A stretch of 64,000 nt of DNA from Thinopyrum elongatum (Eukaryota > Streptophyta > Magnoliopsida > Poales > Poaceae): positions 368,013,105 to 368,077,104 of the forward strand of contig CM022297.1 in assembly GCA_011799875.1 (NCBI GenBank), written 5' to 3'. The number at the start of each line of letters is the position of its first letter. The stretch's first letter is position 1. Both the position numbers and the translations under genes were made by a program. Below, in pieces: positions 43,790 to 54,811 of this stretch. Below the pieces are notes generated by a model. The model did not search any database and was not told the origin of the DNA. It saw only the letters and a program-made list of their open reading frames with translations.

Positions 43790-45405
43790 TTTGACTTAGG
43801 CGAAGCTGGTTTGCGGCTAAGCTTCCGAGTGGGAGGGTTGCTCTCCACTCGGAGTAATTTTTAACTTAGGTGAGTACTGGGTCGCAACTAAGTCCCCGAG
43901 TGGGAGGATTGCTCTCCACTCGGAATAATTTATAAATTAGGCGAGTACTGGGTCGCAGCTAAGTCCCCGAGTGGGAGGATTGCTCTCCACTCGGAGCAGT
44001 TTTTAACTTAGGTGAGTACGGGGTCGTAGCTAAGCCTCCGACTGGGAGGATTGCTCTCCACTCGGAGTAGTTTTTAACTTAGGCGAGTACGGGGTCGCAG
44101 CTAAGCCCCCGAGTGGGAGGATTGCTCTCCACTCAGAGTAGGTTCTTAACTTAGGCGAAACTGATTCCGTAGCTAAGCCCCCGAGTGAGAGGATTGCTCT
44201 CACTCGGAGTAGGTTTTTAACTTAGGCGAAACTGATTCGCAGCTAAGCCCCCGAGTGGGAGGATTGCTCTCCACTCGGAGTAGTTTTTTTTAACTTAGGC
44301 GAAACTGATTCGCAGCTAAGCCCCCAAGTGAGAGGATTGCTCTCACTCGGAGTAATTTTTAACTTAGGCGAGTACGGGGTCGCAGTTAAGCCCCCGAGTG
44401 GGAGGATTGCTCTCCACTCGGAGTAGTTTTTAACTTAGGCGAGTACGGGGTCGCATCTAAGCCCCCGAGTGGGAGGATTGCTCTCCACTCGGAGTAGTTT
44501 TTTTTAACTTAGGCGAAACTGATTCGCAACTAAGCCCCCGAGTGAGAGGATCACTCTCACTCGGAGTAGGTTTTTAACTTAGGCGAGTACGGGGTCGCAG
44601 CTAAGCCCCCGAGTGGGAGGATTGCTCTCCACTCGGAGTAGGTTCTTTTTTTTAACTTAGGCGAAACTGATTCGCAGCTAAGCCCCCGAGTGAGAGGATT
44701 GCTCTCACTTGGAGTAGGTTTTTAACTTAGGCGAGTACGGGGTCGCAGCTAAGCCCCTGAGTGGTAGGATTGCTCTCCACTCGGAGTAGTTTTTAACTTA
44801 GGCGAGTACGGGGTCGCAGCTAAGCCCCCGAGTGGGAGGATTGCTCTCCACTCGGAGTAGTTTTTTTTAAACTTAGGCGAAACTGATTCGCAGCTAAGCC
44901 CCCGAGTGAGAGGATCGCTCTCACTCGGAGTAGGTTTTTAACTTAGGCGAGTACGGGGTCGCAGCTAAGCCCCTGAGTGGGAGGGTTGCTCTCCACTCGG
45001 AGTAGTTTTTAACTTAGGCGAGTACGGGGTCGTAGCTAAGCCCCCGAGTGGGAGGATTTCTCTCCACTCGGAGTAGTTTTTTTTAACTTAGGCGAAACTG
45101 ATTCGCAGCTAAGCCCCCGAGTGAGAGGATCGCTCTCACTCGGAGTAGGTTTTTAACTTAGGCGAGTACAGGGTCGCAGCTAAGCCCCCGAGTGGGAGGA
45201 TTGCTCTCCACTCAGAGTAGGTTCTTAACTTAGGCAAAACTGATTCCGCAGCTAAACCCCCGAGTGAGAGGATTGCTCTCACTCGGAGTAGGTTTTTAAC
45301 TTAGGCGAAACTGATTCGCAGCTAAGCCCCCGAGTGAGAGGATTGCTCTCACTCGGAGCGGATTTTTAACTTAGGCAAAAATGGATTCCACAGCTAAGTT
45401 ACCCA
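43790..45405. repeat. Minisatellite of about 71 bp, about 22 units, each with a hairpin
   Basis: Units of the form AACTTAGGCG ... CAGCTAAGCCCCCGAG ... CACTCGGAGTAG. Two variants alternate irregularly: one with GAGTACGGGGTCG and CCGAGTGGGAGGATTG, the other with AAACTGATTCG and CCGAGTGAGAGGATTG. Each unit can fold: CCGAGTGAGAG pairs with CTCTCACTCGG over 11 bp in the second variant, and CCGAGTGG with CCACTCGG in the first. The spacer poly-T run varies. It lies between the 3' ends of the two convergent genes of the Tat element. Confidence 0.9.
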
Positions 45406-45553
45406 CTGGGGGATTTGAACACATGTTTATGCGAGAACAATCATTATGAGACTGCAGGAATCATGTCTTGATAAACAATCTAGGAAAAAGTACTCTTATT
45501 ACACCCTGATAGTCCGACTGTCAAGTATAAAAGCGACGAAGAAGATCTGTGTT

Positions 45554-46804
45554 CTAGGTGCGTGGCTCGTCTTTCTTCTGAGCTAGGTTGTAAAGGTGAT
45601 ATGCCCCATTGTGAAGCACTTTGGTGACGGCAAAAGGGCCTTCCCATGCAGGTGCGAGCTGATGAGGCCGTTGCTGATCCACTCGGAGCACAAGGTCTCC
45701 TTCTTGAAATGCTCGACCCTTGATGTTTCTGGCGTGGAATCGACGAAGGTCTTGCTGATAAATGGTCGACCGGATCAAAGCCATCTCTCGCTCTTCCTCC
45801 AGAAGATCTACAGCATCTTGACGCGCTTGCTCTGCTTCAGCTTTTGAGAAAAGTTCCACTCGGGGTGCATTGTGAAGCAAGTCACTAGGAAGCACAGCTT
45901 TAGCCCCGTACACCATGAAGAAAGGGGTTCGGTTAGTGGATCGGTTGGGAGTTATCCTCAATCCCCACAAAACAGACAGCAACTCAGTTACCCAAGCCCC
46001 AGCTGCGTGCTTAAGGTCACGCATGAGTTGAGGTTTCAAACCTTGGAGGATCAGACCATTTGCTCTTTTAGCTTGACCATTCGACTACGGGTGCGCAATG
46101 GATGCGTAATCCACCCGAGTGCCTTGAGAAGCGCAGAATGCTCTGAACTCTTCCGAGTCGAAATTTGAGCCGTTGTCTGTGATGATGCTGTGTGGAACTC
46201 CATATCGGAAAATCAGCTCTCTTATGAAACTAATGGCTGTGCTTGAATCTAAGTTCTTGATTGGTTTGGCTTCAATCCACTTGGTGAACTTGTCGACTGC
46301 CACAAGCAGATGAGTGAAACCACTTCTGCCGGTCCTTAGCAGCCCAATCATGTCCAATCCCCACACAGCGAATGGCCAGACGAGTGGAATCGTCTTTAAA
46401 GCAGATGCGGGCTTGTGAGACATGTTCGAGTAAAACTGGCAACCTTCACACTTCTCAACGATCTCTTTCTCAACTTCATTGGCCCGTGGCCAGTAAAATC
46501 CAGCTCGGTATGCTTTGGCCACGATGGTCTGAGAGGACGCATGGTGACCATAGGTCCCCGAGTGGATCTCATCCAATATTAGTCCACCCTCTTCTGGAGA
46601 GATACATCGCTGAGCCACGCCAGTAACGCTTTCTCTGTAGAGCTGCCCGCCAATCACTGTGAAGGCCTTGGACCTGCGGACGATCTGATGTGCTTCAACT
46701 TCATCCTCTGGAAGCTCCTGCCTGAGCAGATATGCAATATACAACACTGTCCAGTCGGGGGTGATTACCAGCATCTCCATAACCAGATCGATAACTGCTG
46801 GCAC
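45554..46804 (-). pseudogene. Integrase of the Tat element
   Basis: 46804-46085 has the zinc-binding part (H81, H87, C119, C122 in CEGCQ) and the first two catalytic residues D151 (GLDMIG) and D210 (ITDNGSNF). An in-frame TAG at 46087-46085 follows HP. The expected catalytic Glu, 35 residues after D210, is lysine (codon AAA at 46069-46067, in NGQAKRANG). 46039-45554 is the C-terminal part (NRTPFFMVYGAKAVLP, then GDLVLR). Both changes fit C-to-T deamination on one strand. Confidence 0.9.
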
Positions 46805-46867
46805 CTCAACTTCAGTCGGATTGGTAGCACTTATCGGCTGGGGAGGTTCTTCAGTAAAAGGATCTTC

Positions 46868-47749
46868 CTACACTGACATGGAATGGAGATGCTCAAGGAA
46901 CACATTGCTGGGGATAGGCTTCCGAGTGGAACCTATTTTTGCCAAGTCATCCGCAGCTTGATTCTTCATTCGGGGAATGTGGTGGAGCTCCAACCCTTCA
47001 AACTTCTTTTCCAACTTCCTCACTGCATTGCAGTACCCGGTCATGGCAGGGTTCCTGACATCCCACTCCTTCATCACCTGATTGGCCACCAAATCCGAGT
47101 CACCGTAGACCATCAGGCGACGGACGCCGAGTGAGATGGCCATACGCAACCCGTAGAGGAGCGCTTCGTACTCAGCTTCATTATTGGAGGAATCGAAGTG
47201 AATCTAGAGGACATAACTGAGTTTATCACCTCTTGGGGACACCAGGACTACTCTGGAACCAGAACCATTTAACATCTTGGATCCATCAAAGAACATGGTC
47301 CAGTGTTCCGAGTGAACTTGAGTCGGCTGCTGTTGCTTAATCCACTCGGCCAAGAAATCTGCGATTGCTTGAGACTTGATCAACTTTTTTGCTTCGAACT
47401 TGATGTCCAGAGGAAGAAGTTCAATTGCCCACTTAGCCACTCGACCGGTTGCATCTCGATTGTTCAAAATTTCAGACAATGGAGCGTCGCTGACAACTGA
47501 AACCGAGTGGTCTTGGAAATAATGTGCAACTTTCTTCACAGTCAAGTAAATTCCATAGACAAGCTTCTGGTAATGCAGATACCTTTGCTTGGATGGAGTC
47601 AAGACTTCAGAAATGTAATATACTAGGCGTTGAACTTTATAGGCCTTGCCTTCTTCTTCTCGCTCTACCGTGAGCACTGTGCTGACAACTTGACCAGTGG
47701 CTGCAATATATAACAGTAGAGGCTCTTTGCTGATTAGGGCAGCAAGCAC
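46868..47749 (-). pseudogene. RNase H plus second (archaeal-type) RNase H of the Tat element
   Basis: 47749-47204 holds the end of the ordinary RNase H (VYYISEVLTPSKQRYLHYQK, then ATGRVAKWAIELLP), then starts a second RNase H with MFFDGSKMLNGSG. That second domain continues at 47149-46868 (VYGDSDLVANQVM and HHIPRMKNQAADDLAK). Two RNase H domains are a hallmark of the Tat clade. One stop (around 47202) splits the second domain, in the motif just after LSYVL. Confidence 0.85.
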
Positions 47750-47752
47750 CGA

Positions 47753-48916
47753 CTAGGTGGAAAGCAGGGCTTTGAGTTCCGCAAATGCTGCTTCAGATTC
47801 AGGAGTCCACTCGAATGTATCAGACTTTTTCATCAGTCGGTAAAGAGGTAATGCCTTTTCACTGAGGCGAGAAATGAATCGACTTAACGCAGCAAGGCAA
47901 CCTGTAAGCTTCTGAACATCATGCACATGCACATGGCGTTTCATTCGGAGAATTGCACTAATCTTTTTGGGATTTGCATCTATTCCTCGTTCGGAAACGA
48001 GAAAACCGAGCAACTTTCCTCCGGGAACTCCGAATGTGCACTTGGACGGATTCAGCTTGATGTCATATCTTCTCAGATTGGCAAATGTTTCAGCGAGGTC
48101 AGCCAGCAGGTTGGAACTCTTGCATGACTTAACCCTGATATCGTCCATATATGCCTCCACATTCCGACTGATCTGAGAGAGCAGACACTTCTGGATCATG
48201 CGCATGAATGTGGCGCCGGCATTTTTGAGACCGAAAGGCATAGTGATATAGCAAAAACACCCGAATGGGGTGATGAAGACAGTTTTTATTTCAACTGGCC
48301 CATTCAGTCGGATCTGATGGTATCAGGAATACGCATCAAGAAAAGACAAATGCTCACATCCCGCAGTCGAGTCGACTATCTGATCAATGCGAGGGAGCGG
48401 AAAATGATCTTTCGGGCAGGCTCGATTGATATGCTTGAAGTCAATGCACATGCGGAGTGATTTATCCTTCTTAGGTACCATGACGATGTTGGCGAGCCAC
48501 TCGGAGTGGTATATCTCGCGTATGAACTCAGCTGCTAAGAGCCGAGCCACTTCCTCACCAATCGCCTTCCTCTTCTTCGCGGCGGACCAACGGAGGTGCT
48601 CCTTGATAGGTTTGGCTTTGGAGTCGACACGCAGACGGTGCTCAGCCAGTCCCCTGGGTACAAATGGCATGTCTGATGGTTTCCATGTGAAGATGTCCCA
48701 GTTCTCACGGAGGAACTGGATGAGCGCGGCTTCCTATTTGCTATCGAGTGTTGTTGAAATGTGGGTCGGGGCAGCTGTGGGATCTTCCGGGTGAATGTGA
48801 ACTGGCTTCGTCTCGCCAGCCGACTGAAATGCTGAGTCAGAAGTGGGTTTCTTGGACCAGAGCAAATCACTCAGGTCAGCATTCTTCTTGTACTCTTCCA
48901 GCTCCACCACCGCCAT
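47753..48916 (-). pseudogene. Reverse transcriptase of the Tat element
   Basis: Pieces 48916-48734, 48670-48323 and 48241-47753. Motifs: VMVPKKDKSLRMCIDFKHIN, MPFGLKNAGATFMRMIQ, and the catalytic YMDD at 48151-48140. Stops at 48734, near 48323 and 47750 break it. Confidence 0.9.
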
Positions 48917-48964
48917 TTGCTCATCAGCTATCTTGGAACCCTTCTGGAGGCATTCCTCCGCTCT

Positions 48965-49795
48965 CTATCTATTCCCAGTGACTGTGATCACACCTTTGGG
49001 TCCGGGCATCTTCAATTTGAGATATACGTAACATGGTCGAGCCATGAAGCGAGCATACGCCGGCCTGCCCAGAATGGCATGATAGGCACTGTGAAAATCG
49101 ACCACTTCAAACGTCAGCTTCTCTTTGCGGAAATTCTTGGAATCACCAAAAACCACATCAAGAGCAATTTGTCCGAGTGACTTTGCCTTCTTCCCTGGGA
49201 TGACTCCGTGGAACTGCATATTGCTTTCGCTGAGTCAGGACATCAGAATGCCCATCCCCTGGAGGGTCTCAGCATATAAAATGTTCAGACCACTGCCTCC
49301 ATCCATGAGAACTTTAGTCAGTCGGGTGCCCCCAACGACTGGGTCGACCACCAAAGCTTGCTGCCCGGGGGTAGCAACATGAGTAGGGTGGTCGGACTGG
49401 TCGAATGTAATGGGTGTCTTTGACCACTTCAGGTACATCGTAGTTGCTGGAGCAACCATGTTCACCTCTCTGTTTATGACTTTCAGTCGACTTTTGCTCT
49501 CAACATTAGCAAAAATCACCAAGGTAGCATTGACCTTCGAGTAACCATTGTCTTTTTCCTCATCTTCATCCTTATCAGAGTCCTTCTCACTGGGCTGACC
49601 CTCTCGGAACTGTTGAATCAGGAGTCTGCACTGTCGAGTGGTATGCTTGGGCAGAATCAAGTTACCCTCCTCATCCTTCTTCATGTGGATGTGACACGAC
49701 AAATCCAGGACATCCTGGCTGGATCGATCCTTCAATTTCTTGGGCACCCACTGCCCCTTGGGCTTTTCTTTAAACTTTCCTTGTGTATTCACCAC
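48965..49795 (-). pseudogene. Protease region of the Tat element
   Basis: 49795-49235 ends with the protease active site KVLMDGGSGLNILY (the D-G-G-S form usual in Tat elements) after an acidic linker (SDKDEDEEKDNGYSK). 49219-48965 continues with AYHAILGRPAYARF, the second protease landmark (ILGRP). One stop near 49233 lies between. Confidence 0.8.
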
Positions 49796-49900
49796 TACCG
49801 CTTCAGCCTAGCCGGAGGTTTCAGCCTTGCGTTTCTGTTTCCGACTGGGGTTTCCACCCCCGGCATTAGGGTCAACTATTTTTCCTTTGCCATTCCGGAG

Positions 49901-51120
49901 TCAGTCTTCTTCTTCACCATTCGTGTATCGAGTGGCTATCTCCATCATCCGATTCAGAGTCATGGGTCCGGAGCGGCCAAATTTTAGCATGAGCTCTCTG
50001 TTCTGAACGCCTTCCTTAAAAGCGCAGACCGCTTGGTGCTCTGAAACATTTTCCACCAGATGGTGAAGTGTAGTCCACCGCTGGATGTAATCTCTCAAGG
50101 TTTCATTCGGTTTTTAGAGACAATGCTGCAATTCAGGCAGCCCAGCGGGACGCTTGCAAGTGCCGTCAAATGTCTGGATAAACAATCAGGCCAAATCTTC
50201 CCAACAGTATATGCTAGCAAGGGCTAACTGATTCAACCAGGCCCTGGCCGAGCCCTCGAGCATCAAGGGCACGTGCTTCATGGCCACTTTGTCATTGCCT
50301 CCACCAATCTGCACTGCCACTCGGTAATCTTCCAACCATGTGTCTGGCTTTGACTCGCCAGTAAACTTGCTTACTCCAGCAGCCAATCTGAAGTTGGGAG
50401 GAATCTCAGCAGCTCGTATGCTCTGCTGAAACACTCGGGCCCAATGACGAACACTCTGCTTCCACTCGGGCGATCTCTGTCCAGACCTTCTCTGTTAGCT
50501 CTGCCTCTATCGACCAGGCCCTGAATGAGGACTGACCTCGCATCAAAGCCGGGCTCTCGGGGGTCGACTGGAATCCTCCGCTCATCGCCGAACGGGTGCC
50601 TGTCATCATATCGCCGGGGCGCGTATGAACCACCCGTCGAAGGGGGCGTAGGCACTCGACGGCGGTCGTCACGGTGGTAGCGAGGCTCAAACTACCCATG
50701 GTCCCGACCTTGGTACTGATCCTGGTGGAAACCACGATCTTCACGCCGCGGAGGCGATCTTGGGTTGTGTGCCGACTGAACCATGTCCGCCATAACAGAC
50801 CTGCTGTGAATTCTGTTGCGTGACTGAGAAACAGCCGAGTTTTGTTCCTCGGCCGCCTTGAGCAGTGCTCGAATTTGCTGCAACCCTCTACCAGCCTCGG
50901 AACGGGATGGCTGGATCGAATCTGCAATACGCGCAGTGGCTGCAACATTTTGGATCGGGGTACGATGTACCTGACACTCGTCTTGACGTCCAGTCGGGAA
51001 CAGTTGCCGCTGCTGTCGACTGGAACTTGGAATGTTTCTGCGAGCTTGGTCGTCGAGTGCTTGCTGAAGATTCTCTAGGCATGCACGCTCAGCCAGAGTG
51101 GCTACACGCGCAGCCTCCAA
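49901..51120 (-). pseudogene. Gag of the Tat element
   Basis: 51120-50692 (MEAARVATLAERACLENLQQ) is the Gln/Arg-rich N-terminus; 50655-50371 is a basic, Arg/Pro-rich linker. After a frameshift, 50434-50186 has capsid residues (FTGESKPDTWLEDYRVAVQI and GSARAWLNQL), continued by 50098-49901 (RWTTLHHLVENVSEHQAVCA, FKEGVQNREL). The frame changes and stops make it non-functional. A further open stretch at 51456-51157 may extend gag upstream. Confidence 0.8.
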
Positions 51121-51769
51121 AGCCTGAGCTTTGGGTGTCTCCCAAACGATGGGGGTCTAGAGGGCCTGATCATTCCGGCGCCGCAGCTCTTCCCTCTGTT
51201 CCGCAGTGAGGGCTTGAGGGTAGTACTCGCTGTCTTTGTGCACTGAACCGCTGCTACCACCGCCGCCACAGGGAAATCCTGGCGGGCTGCGCTGAGGTCC
51301 AACCATGAAGACTTCCACCACGGGGTCGTTGCTTTCGCACTCGGAGAGAGTATCCGAGTGGCCAGTCGACAGATCGAACAAGCCATACAGGGACTCATCG
51401 GGCTCAATCACCGCGATTTGGGGCATGGCCGACTGATGGGCCACTGCGTGCTTCACCCACTGCTGGAGCCGCGAGCGACCGGATCACTTATGGCGATGGG
51501 TCGCGGGGAGCGAAGACGCCGCGGGAGTCGACCCATAACGAATCGACGGCTGCCGCAGGAGAACGCCATAGGCACTTGCGCGGAAGTGAGCCGCGCCGTG
51601 AACGGGGAGCGCCTCGACGTCGAGGGGAGCCTCCTGGAGCAAGGCCGACTCGTCGGCGATGAAGGAGAGCGCGCCAAGACGGATCTCACGGCCCAGAGAT
51701 AATCCACTGCCGGAAACCATGTTGATGAAGATCGAAGATTGCAACCTCACCGGAAGTCGCTTAGACGCT

Positions 51770-51787
51770 GCCCCATGATGGGCGCCA
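51770..51787 (-). other. Primer-binding site of the Tat element
   Basis: Minus-strand TGGCGCCCATCATGGGGC, two bases from the 5' LTR at 51790. The TGGCGCC start fits a tRNA 3' end; which tRNA I cannot say. Confidence 0.7.
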
Positions 51788-51789
51788 AC

Positions 51790-52379
51790 TGTCGTGGGAA
51801 CGAGTCTGATAGTAGAGGTAGGGGGTACATTGGAGAGGGCAGAGTCCTAGCTACGGCGAGGTTGTACGCACAGTTTTACGAGTTCAGGCCCCTCTTGAAG
51901 GAGGTAACAGCCCTACGTCTCAGTGCCGCGGAGGCCTTGTCGATTGGAGTATTGAATAGTTACAGGGGGTGCGAACCCTTGTGCAGGAGGGGAGGGGTGG
52001 CTTATATAGAGTACGCCGACCCCTCACAACCCTCCATTACACCAGGGTTTAATGAGAGTATTATGTCACGCACGTTACTGGTAACTCCCGTATTAAATGA
52101 CCTTTATGACGTCGAAGTGAATGCCTGACTGTTGCCATCCTGGGGTGACTCTAGGGATTCTGTACTCCGAGTGAATTCTTGTGTGGTTGAGTGAAGTAAT
52201 CATGGTCGAGTGGAATTGGGATATCCGGGTGGGATCTCTTGTCGAGTGTATTGCACTTCATGACGATTTCAGTCGGTATCTCTTGTTTATCTTTGTGGGC
52301 CTTGGCCCCTTGTGTAGTGTCCGTGGGTAAGGCATGTAGGTCAGGCCTATGACCCTACCCTAGGTACATGTCATCATCA
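51790..52379 (-). repeat. Right (5') LTR of the Tat element
   Basis: 590 bp, intact, TG...CA. The minus-strand TATATAAG (in CTCTATATAAGCCACC, about 52000-52010) is its likely TATA box. My hand count gives about 30 differences from the split left LTR. Confidence 0.95.
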
Positions 52380-52384
52380 GCATC

Positions 52385-52434
52385 CTCAGCGACCAACCCA
52401 ATGATGCTGAGATCTACATGGCTTCGCCAAAGAG
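52385..52434 (+). pseudogene. Exon B of the CACTA-borne gene, 3' part
   Basis: After the target duplication (GCATC, 52380-52384) the exon continues CTCAGCGACC to the donor AAAGAG|GT at 52434. Joined to 24040-24175 it totals 186 bp, phase 1 at both ends, and ends MMLRSTWLRQR. Confidence 0.65.
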
Positions 52435-53200
52435 GTTGTACACTTGTTGCATCGCTTTTTTACTCTACATGTTATATATATTGTCCACTGAGCTCGCGTA
52501 GTAACATGAAATACGATTAGTTTCTCCTACTATATGACAAGCAGTGAGGTACCAGACAACTTAGCTATCTGTGATGGACTCTCTCGAAAGCCATCACTAT
52601 TTATTTCTGCGCGTTTGAGATGTGCATTTGTAGATGGGCCTGGGAGTTCAGCTACTAGGCAGTGGCCTGGGTCCCAAGTAGTAGAAGTAGCACAAAAACA
52701 TTAATGGAGTGTAGGCTTTTGCCTATTCAAGCCTGCCTATAGAATCGCCACTGCTTGAAAGGAAAAGAGAAGGAAAAACATAGGATTTGGAAAGTTTCCT
52801 ATGGTACTACTATTCATGCATTTGGTTCAAAGGAATGGAGCAAAGGAAAACTGCACGATTTGTTCCTTTAGTGTCTCCTTCGAAGAAAAACCGTAGGAAT
52901 TTTAATATCCACTTGGCCTCCTTTTCAAATTCCTATTCATGAAGCACAAGACTAAGAGATAGTAGCATAAGAGCATTATAACTGTACATTTTCTTGTGGT
53001 TTGACTTAATTTCACCATGCTTTGCATTCCTGTGATCTTCCAATTCTTGTGAACCAAACACCCAGATTGACAGAAATCCTATGTTTTTAAATTCTCTATT
53101 TTGCACGTACATTCCTATCATATTCCTGTGTATTTCCTATCCCTGCATTGTTAGAATCCTCCAATTCAAACAAGACCTTACAAAATTACTTCTGTTACAG
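52435..53200. other. Intron between exons B and C of the CACTA gene
   Basis: AT-rich, no gene. Ends in a good acceptor (TTCTGTTACAG, 53200). Confidence 0.5.
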
Positions 53201-53428
53201 ATATGTGTCAAAGAAAACCTTGTGTGGTTTGTGCCGCTCCTACTGCGCTGTCGTCCACCCCAGCTCAGCTGCTCCAACGTAAGAAGGGTTCACCACAACA
53301 GGGATCCGCCCTCCAGACTGTCTTTCGCCGCCTCAGATCTTCTTCCCTGCCGCCGGCAGCCACGACAACTGCATTACCATCATCAACTGAGCAGATGACC
53401 TTGAGGACTACACGGGTCCGCAAGAGAG
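53201..53428 (+). CDS. Exon C of the CACTA-borne gene
   Basis: 228 bp between TTACAG|AT and AAGAGAG|GT, phase 1 at both ends. It reads MCQRKPCVVCAAPTALSST, then AQLLQRKKGSPQQGSALQT, RRLRSSSLPPAATTTALPSS and MTLRTTRVRKR. The CVVCA pair of cysteines is absent from exon B. Serine, proline and arginine are abundant and no domain is recognised. The join to exon D gives an in-frame KRDVPPWW. Confidence 0.55.
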
Positions 53429-53877
53429 GTCACACTCTTTCATGTCTGCGTATTATGCATCGCTTAATATGGCATGCTACTTTAGTGTCCTGTTCACCAA
53501 TTAGACTCCGAGTCAGGTCCAAACTAATGCTCAAACTTGAGTTTTTAAATGGTTGTGGGGTACATATTAGGGCAGCAATCAATAGTATCTGTCTACTATC
53601 TGCTTAATCTCGGGTGTCTACTATGAATTTCATATTGGGTGGGAAACAAACATTAAAGGAGCCATTATCTGTATTTTTTATCTGAAGCTATTATCTGCCT
53701 GCTATCATTGGTTTTGGGTCTATCCACAGGTTGCTACCATCACTCTGGATTTGTGCATGCACTCCTTACATAATCTCACTATGTTTTATTCCTATGCATG
53801 TCAGTTATTGTACACAATGCTACTGAACATGTACAGCAAAAGAGACGAGCCTTGCATGGCAATAAAATTTCATGCAG

Positions 53878-53999
53878 ACGTCCCTCCATGGTGGGCGCAA
53901 AAGCAACCCCCTCCCCCCATTCCAGACTATAATCAAGAGGAAGATAACTGTTCACAGGGGGATTCAGAGGGAGCAAACCACTCCTATTTACCCCCTGAG
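53878..53999 (+). CDS. Exon D of the CACTA-borne gene
   Basis: 122 bp, from CATGCAG|AC (phase 1) to CCTGAG|GT (phase 0). It reads DVPPWWAQKQPPPPIPDYNQ and ends QGDSEGANHSYLPPE, whose last residues resemble the ends of exons E and F (DDQSYFPPE). Confidence 0.55.
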
Positions 54000-54129
54000 G
54001 TCTTTTGCTCTAACTTGGCATGCTGATGTTGGTCATATCATGCATATGGTGCCTTGCATTGCTTACTTTATACATAAAATATGTCATCTGCTTAGTTTAG
54101 ACATGCTTTGTGTGAATGCCATCTATTTA

Positions 54130-54740
54130 GTTTCTATATCATATATGTGAATCATGCAATGCCATCTTGTTTAGCCAGGCATCATATATGTGAATTTTGC
54201 AATGCCATCCTGGTTAGCCAGTCATCTTATATGTGAATTATATCATGCCATCCTTTTTTATTACATATTAAATTTGTCAACAATGTTAGTAAATTCAATT
54301 ACTCTTCCTGTGCATCAGCTATTCGACACGGTCATGGAAAAATCTGGAGTGAAAACAAGGTCTTCAGAGCAAACAATGCTATCTGACGAAGTGCATGTCT
54401 TGCTGGTTACGGATAGCTCCTCAGAGGAGGATTCAGAGACAGATGACCAGTCCTATTTCCCCCCCGAGGTGCATGCTCTAACTTGGCAGGGTTATATTGC
54501 TCATATCGTGCAAATGGTGTCTTGCATTGCTATGTCATTTGCTTAGTTTAGACATGCTTTGTGTGAATGCCACCTGTAGTGTCTAATTACCATATATGTG
54601 AATTATGCAATGCCATCTTGTTACAAGACATTATATATGTGAATTATGCAAAGCTATCTTGTTGCAAGGCATTATATATGTGAATTATGCATTGCCATGC
54701 TGTGTAGCCAAGCATCATATATGTGAATTATATCATGCCA
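54130..54740 (+). repeat. Intronic repeats of about 35 bp
   Basis: Imperfect units of CATCATATATGTGAATTATGC followed by AATGCCATC and TTGTT. They cluster at 54150-54260 and 54590-54745, in the introns on either side of exon E; related units recur at 55130-55450 (TCATATTTTGAATTATGTCA and similar). Confidence 0.75.
54319..54468 (+). CDS. Exon E of the CACTA-borne gene (duplicate of exon F)
   Basis: Exactly 150 bp, 50 codons, phase 0 at both ends (GCATCAG|CT ... CCCGAG|GT). It reads LFDTVMEKSGVKTRSSEQTM, then an acidic serine-rich segment TDSSSEEDSETDDQSYFPPE. Exon F differs at a few residues. Because both are symmetric, the duplication keeps the frame. The SSSEEDSE run looks like a casein-kinase-2-type acidic patch; the function is unknown. 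Confidence 0.6.
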
Positions 54741-54811
54741 TCCTTTTTTTGTATTATGTATTCCATTTGTCGACAATGTTTGTATATTCAACTACTGTTC
54801 CTATGCATCAG

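Larger units (their letters stand above)
24176..52379 (-). mobile_element. Ty3/gypsy Tat-type retrotransposon with antisense gene, hosting two later insertions
   Basis: LTRs of 590 bp: left 24176-24424 plus 32939-33279 (split by the copia element), right 51790-52379, both TGTCGTGGGAA ... TCATCATCA. Gag-pol lies on the minus strand (51120 to 45554), so the right LTR is the 5' one. A second, archaeal-type RNase H after the usual one marks the Tat lineage, as does the extra spliced gene on the opposite strand near the 3' end. The flanks are ACATC (24171-24175) and GCATC (52380-52384), a target duplication with one mismatch. Removing the two nested elements leaves about 13.7 kb. Confidence 0.9.

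Noticed and set aside
43790..45405. Regular repeats with palindromes resembling a CRISPR array
   Set aside because: The units are contiguous with no unique spacers, there are no cas genes, and the context is a plant retrotransposon.
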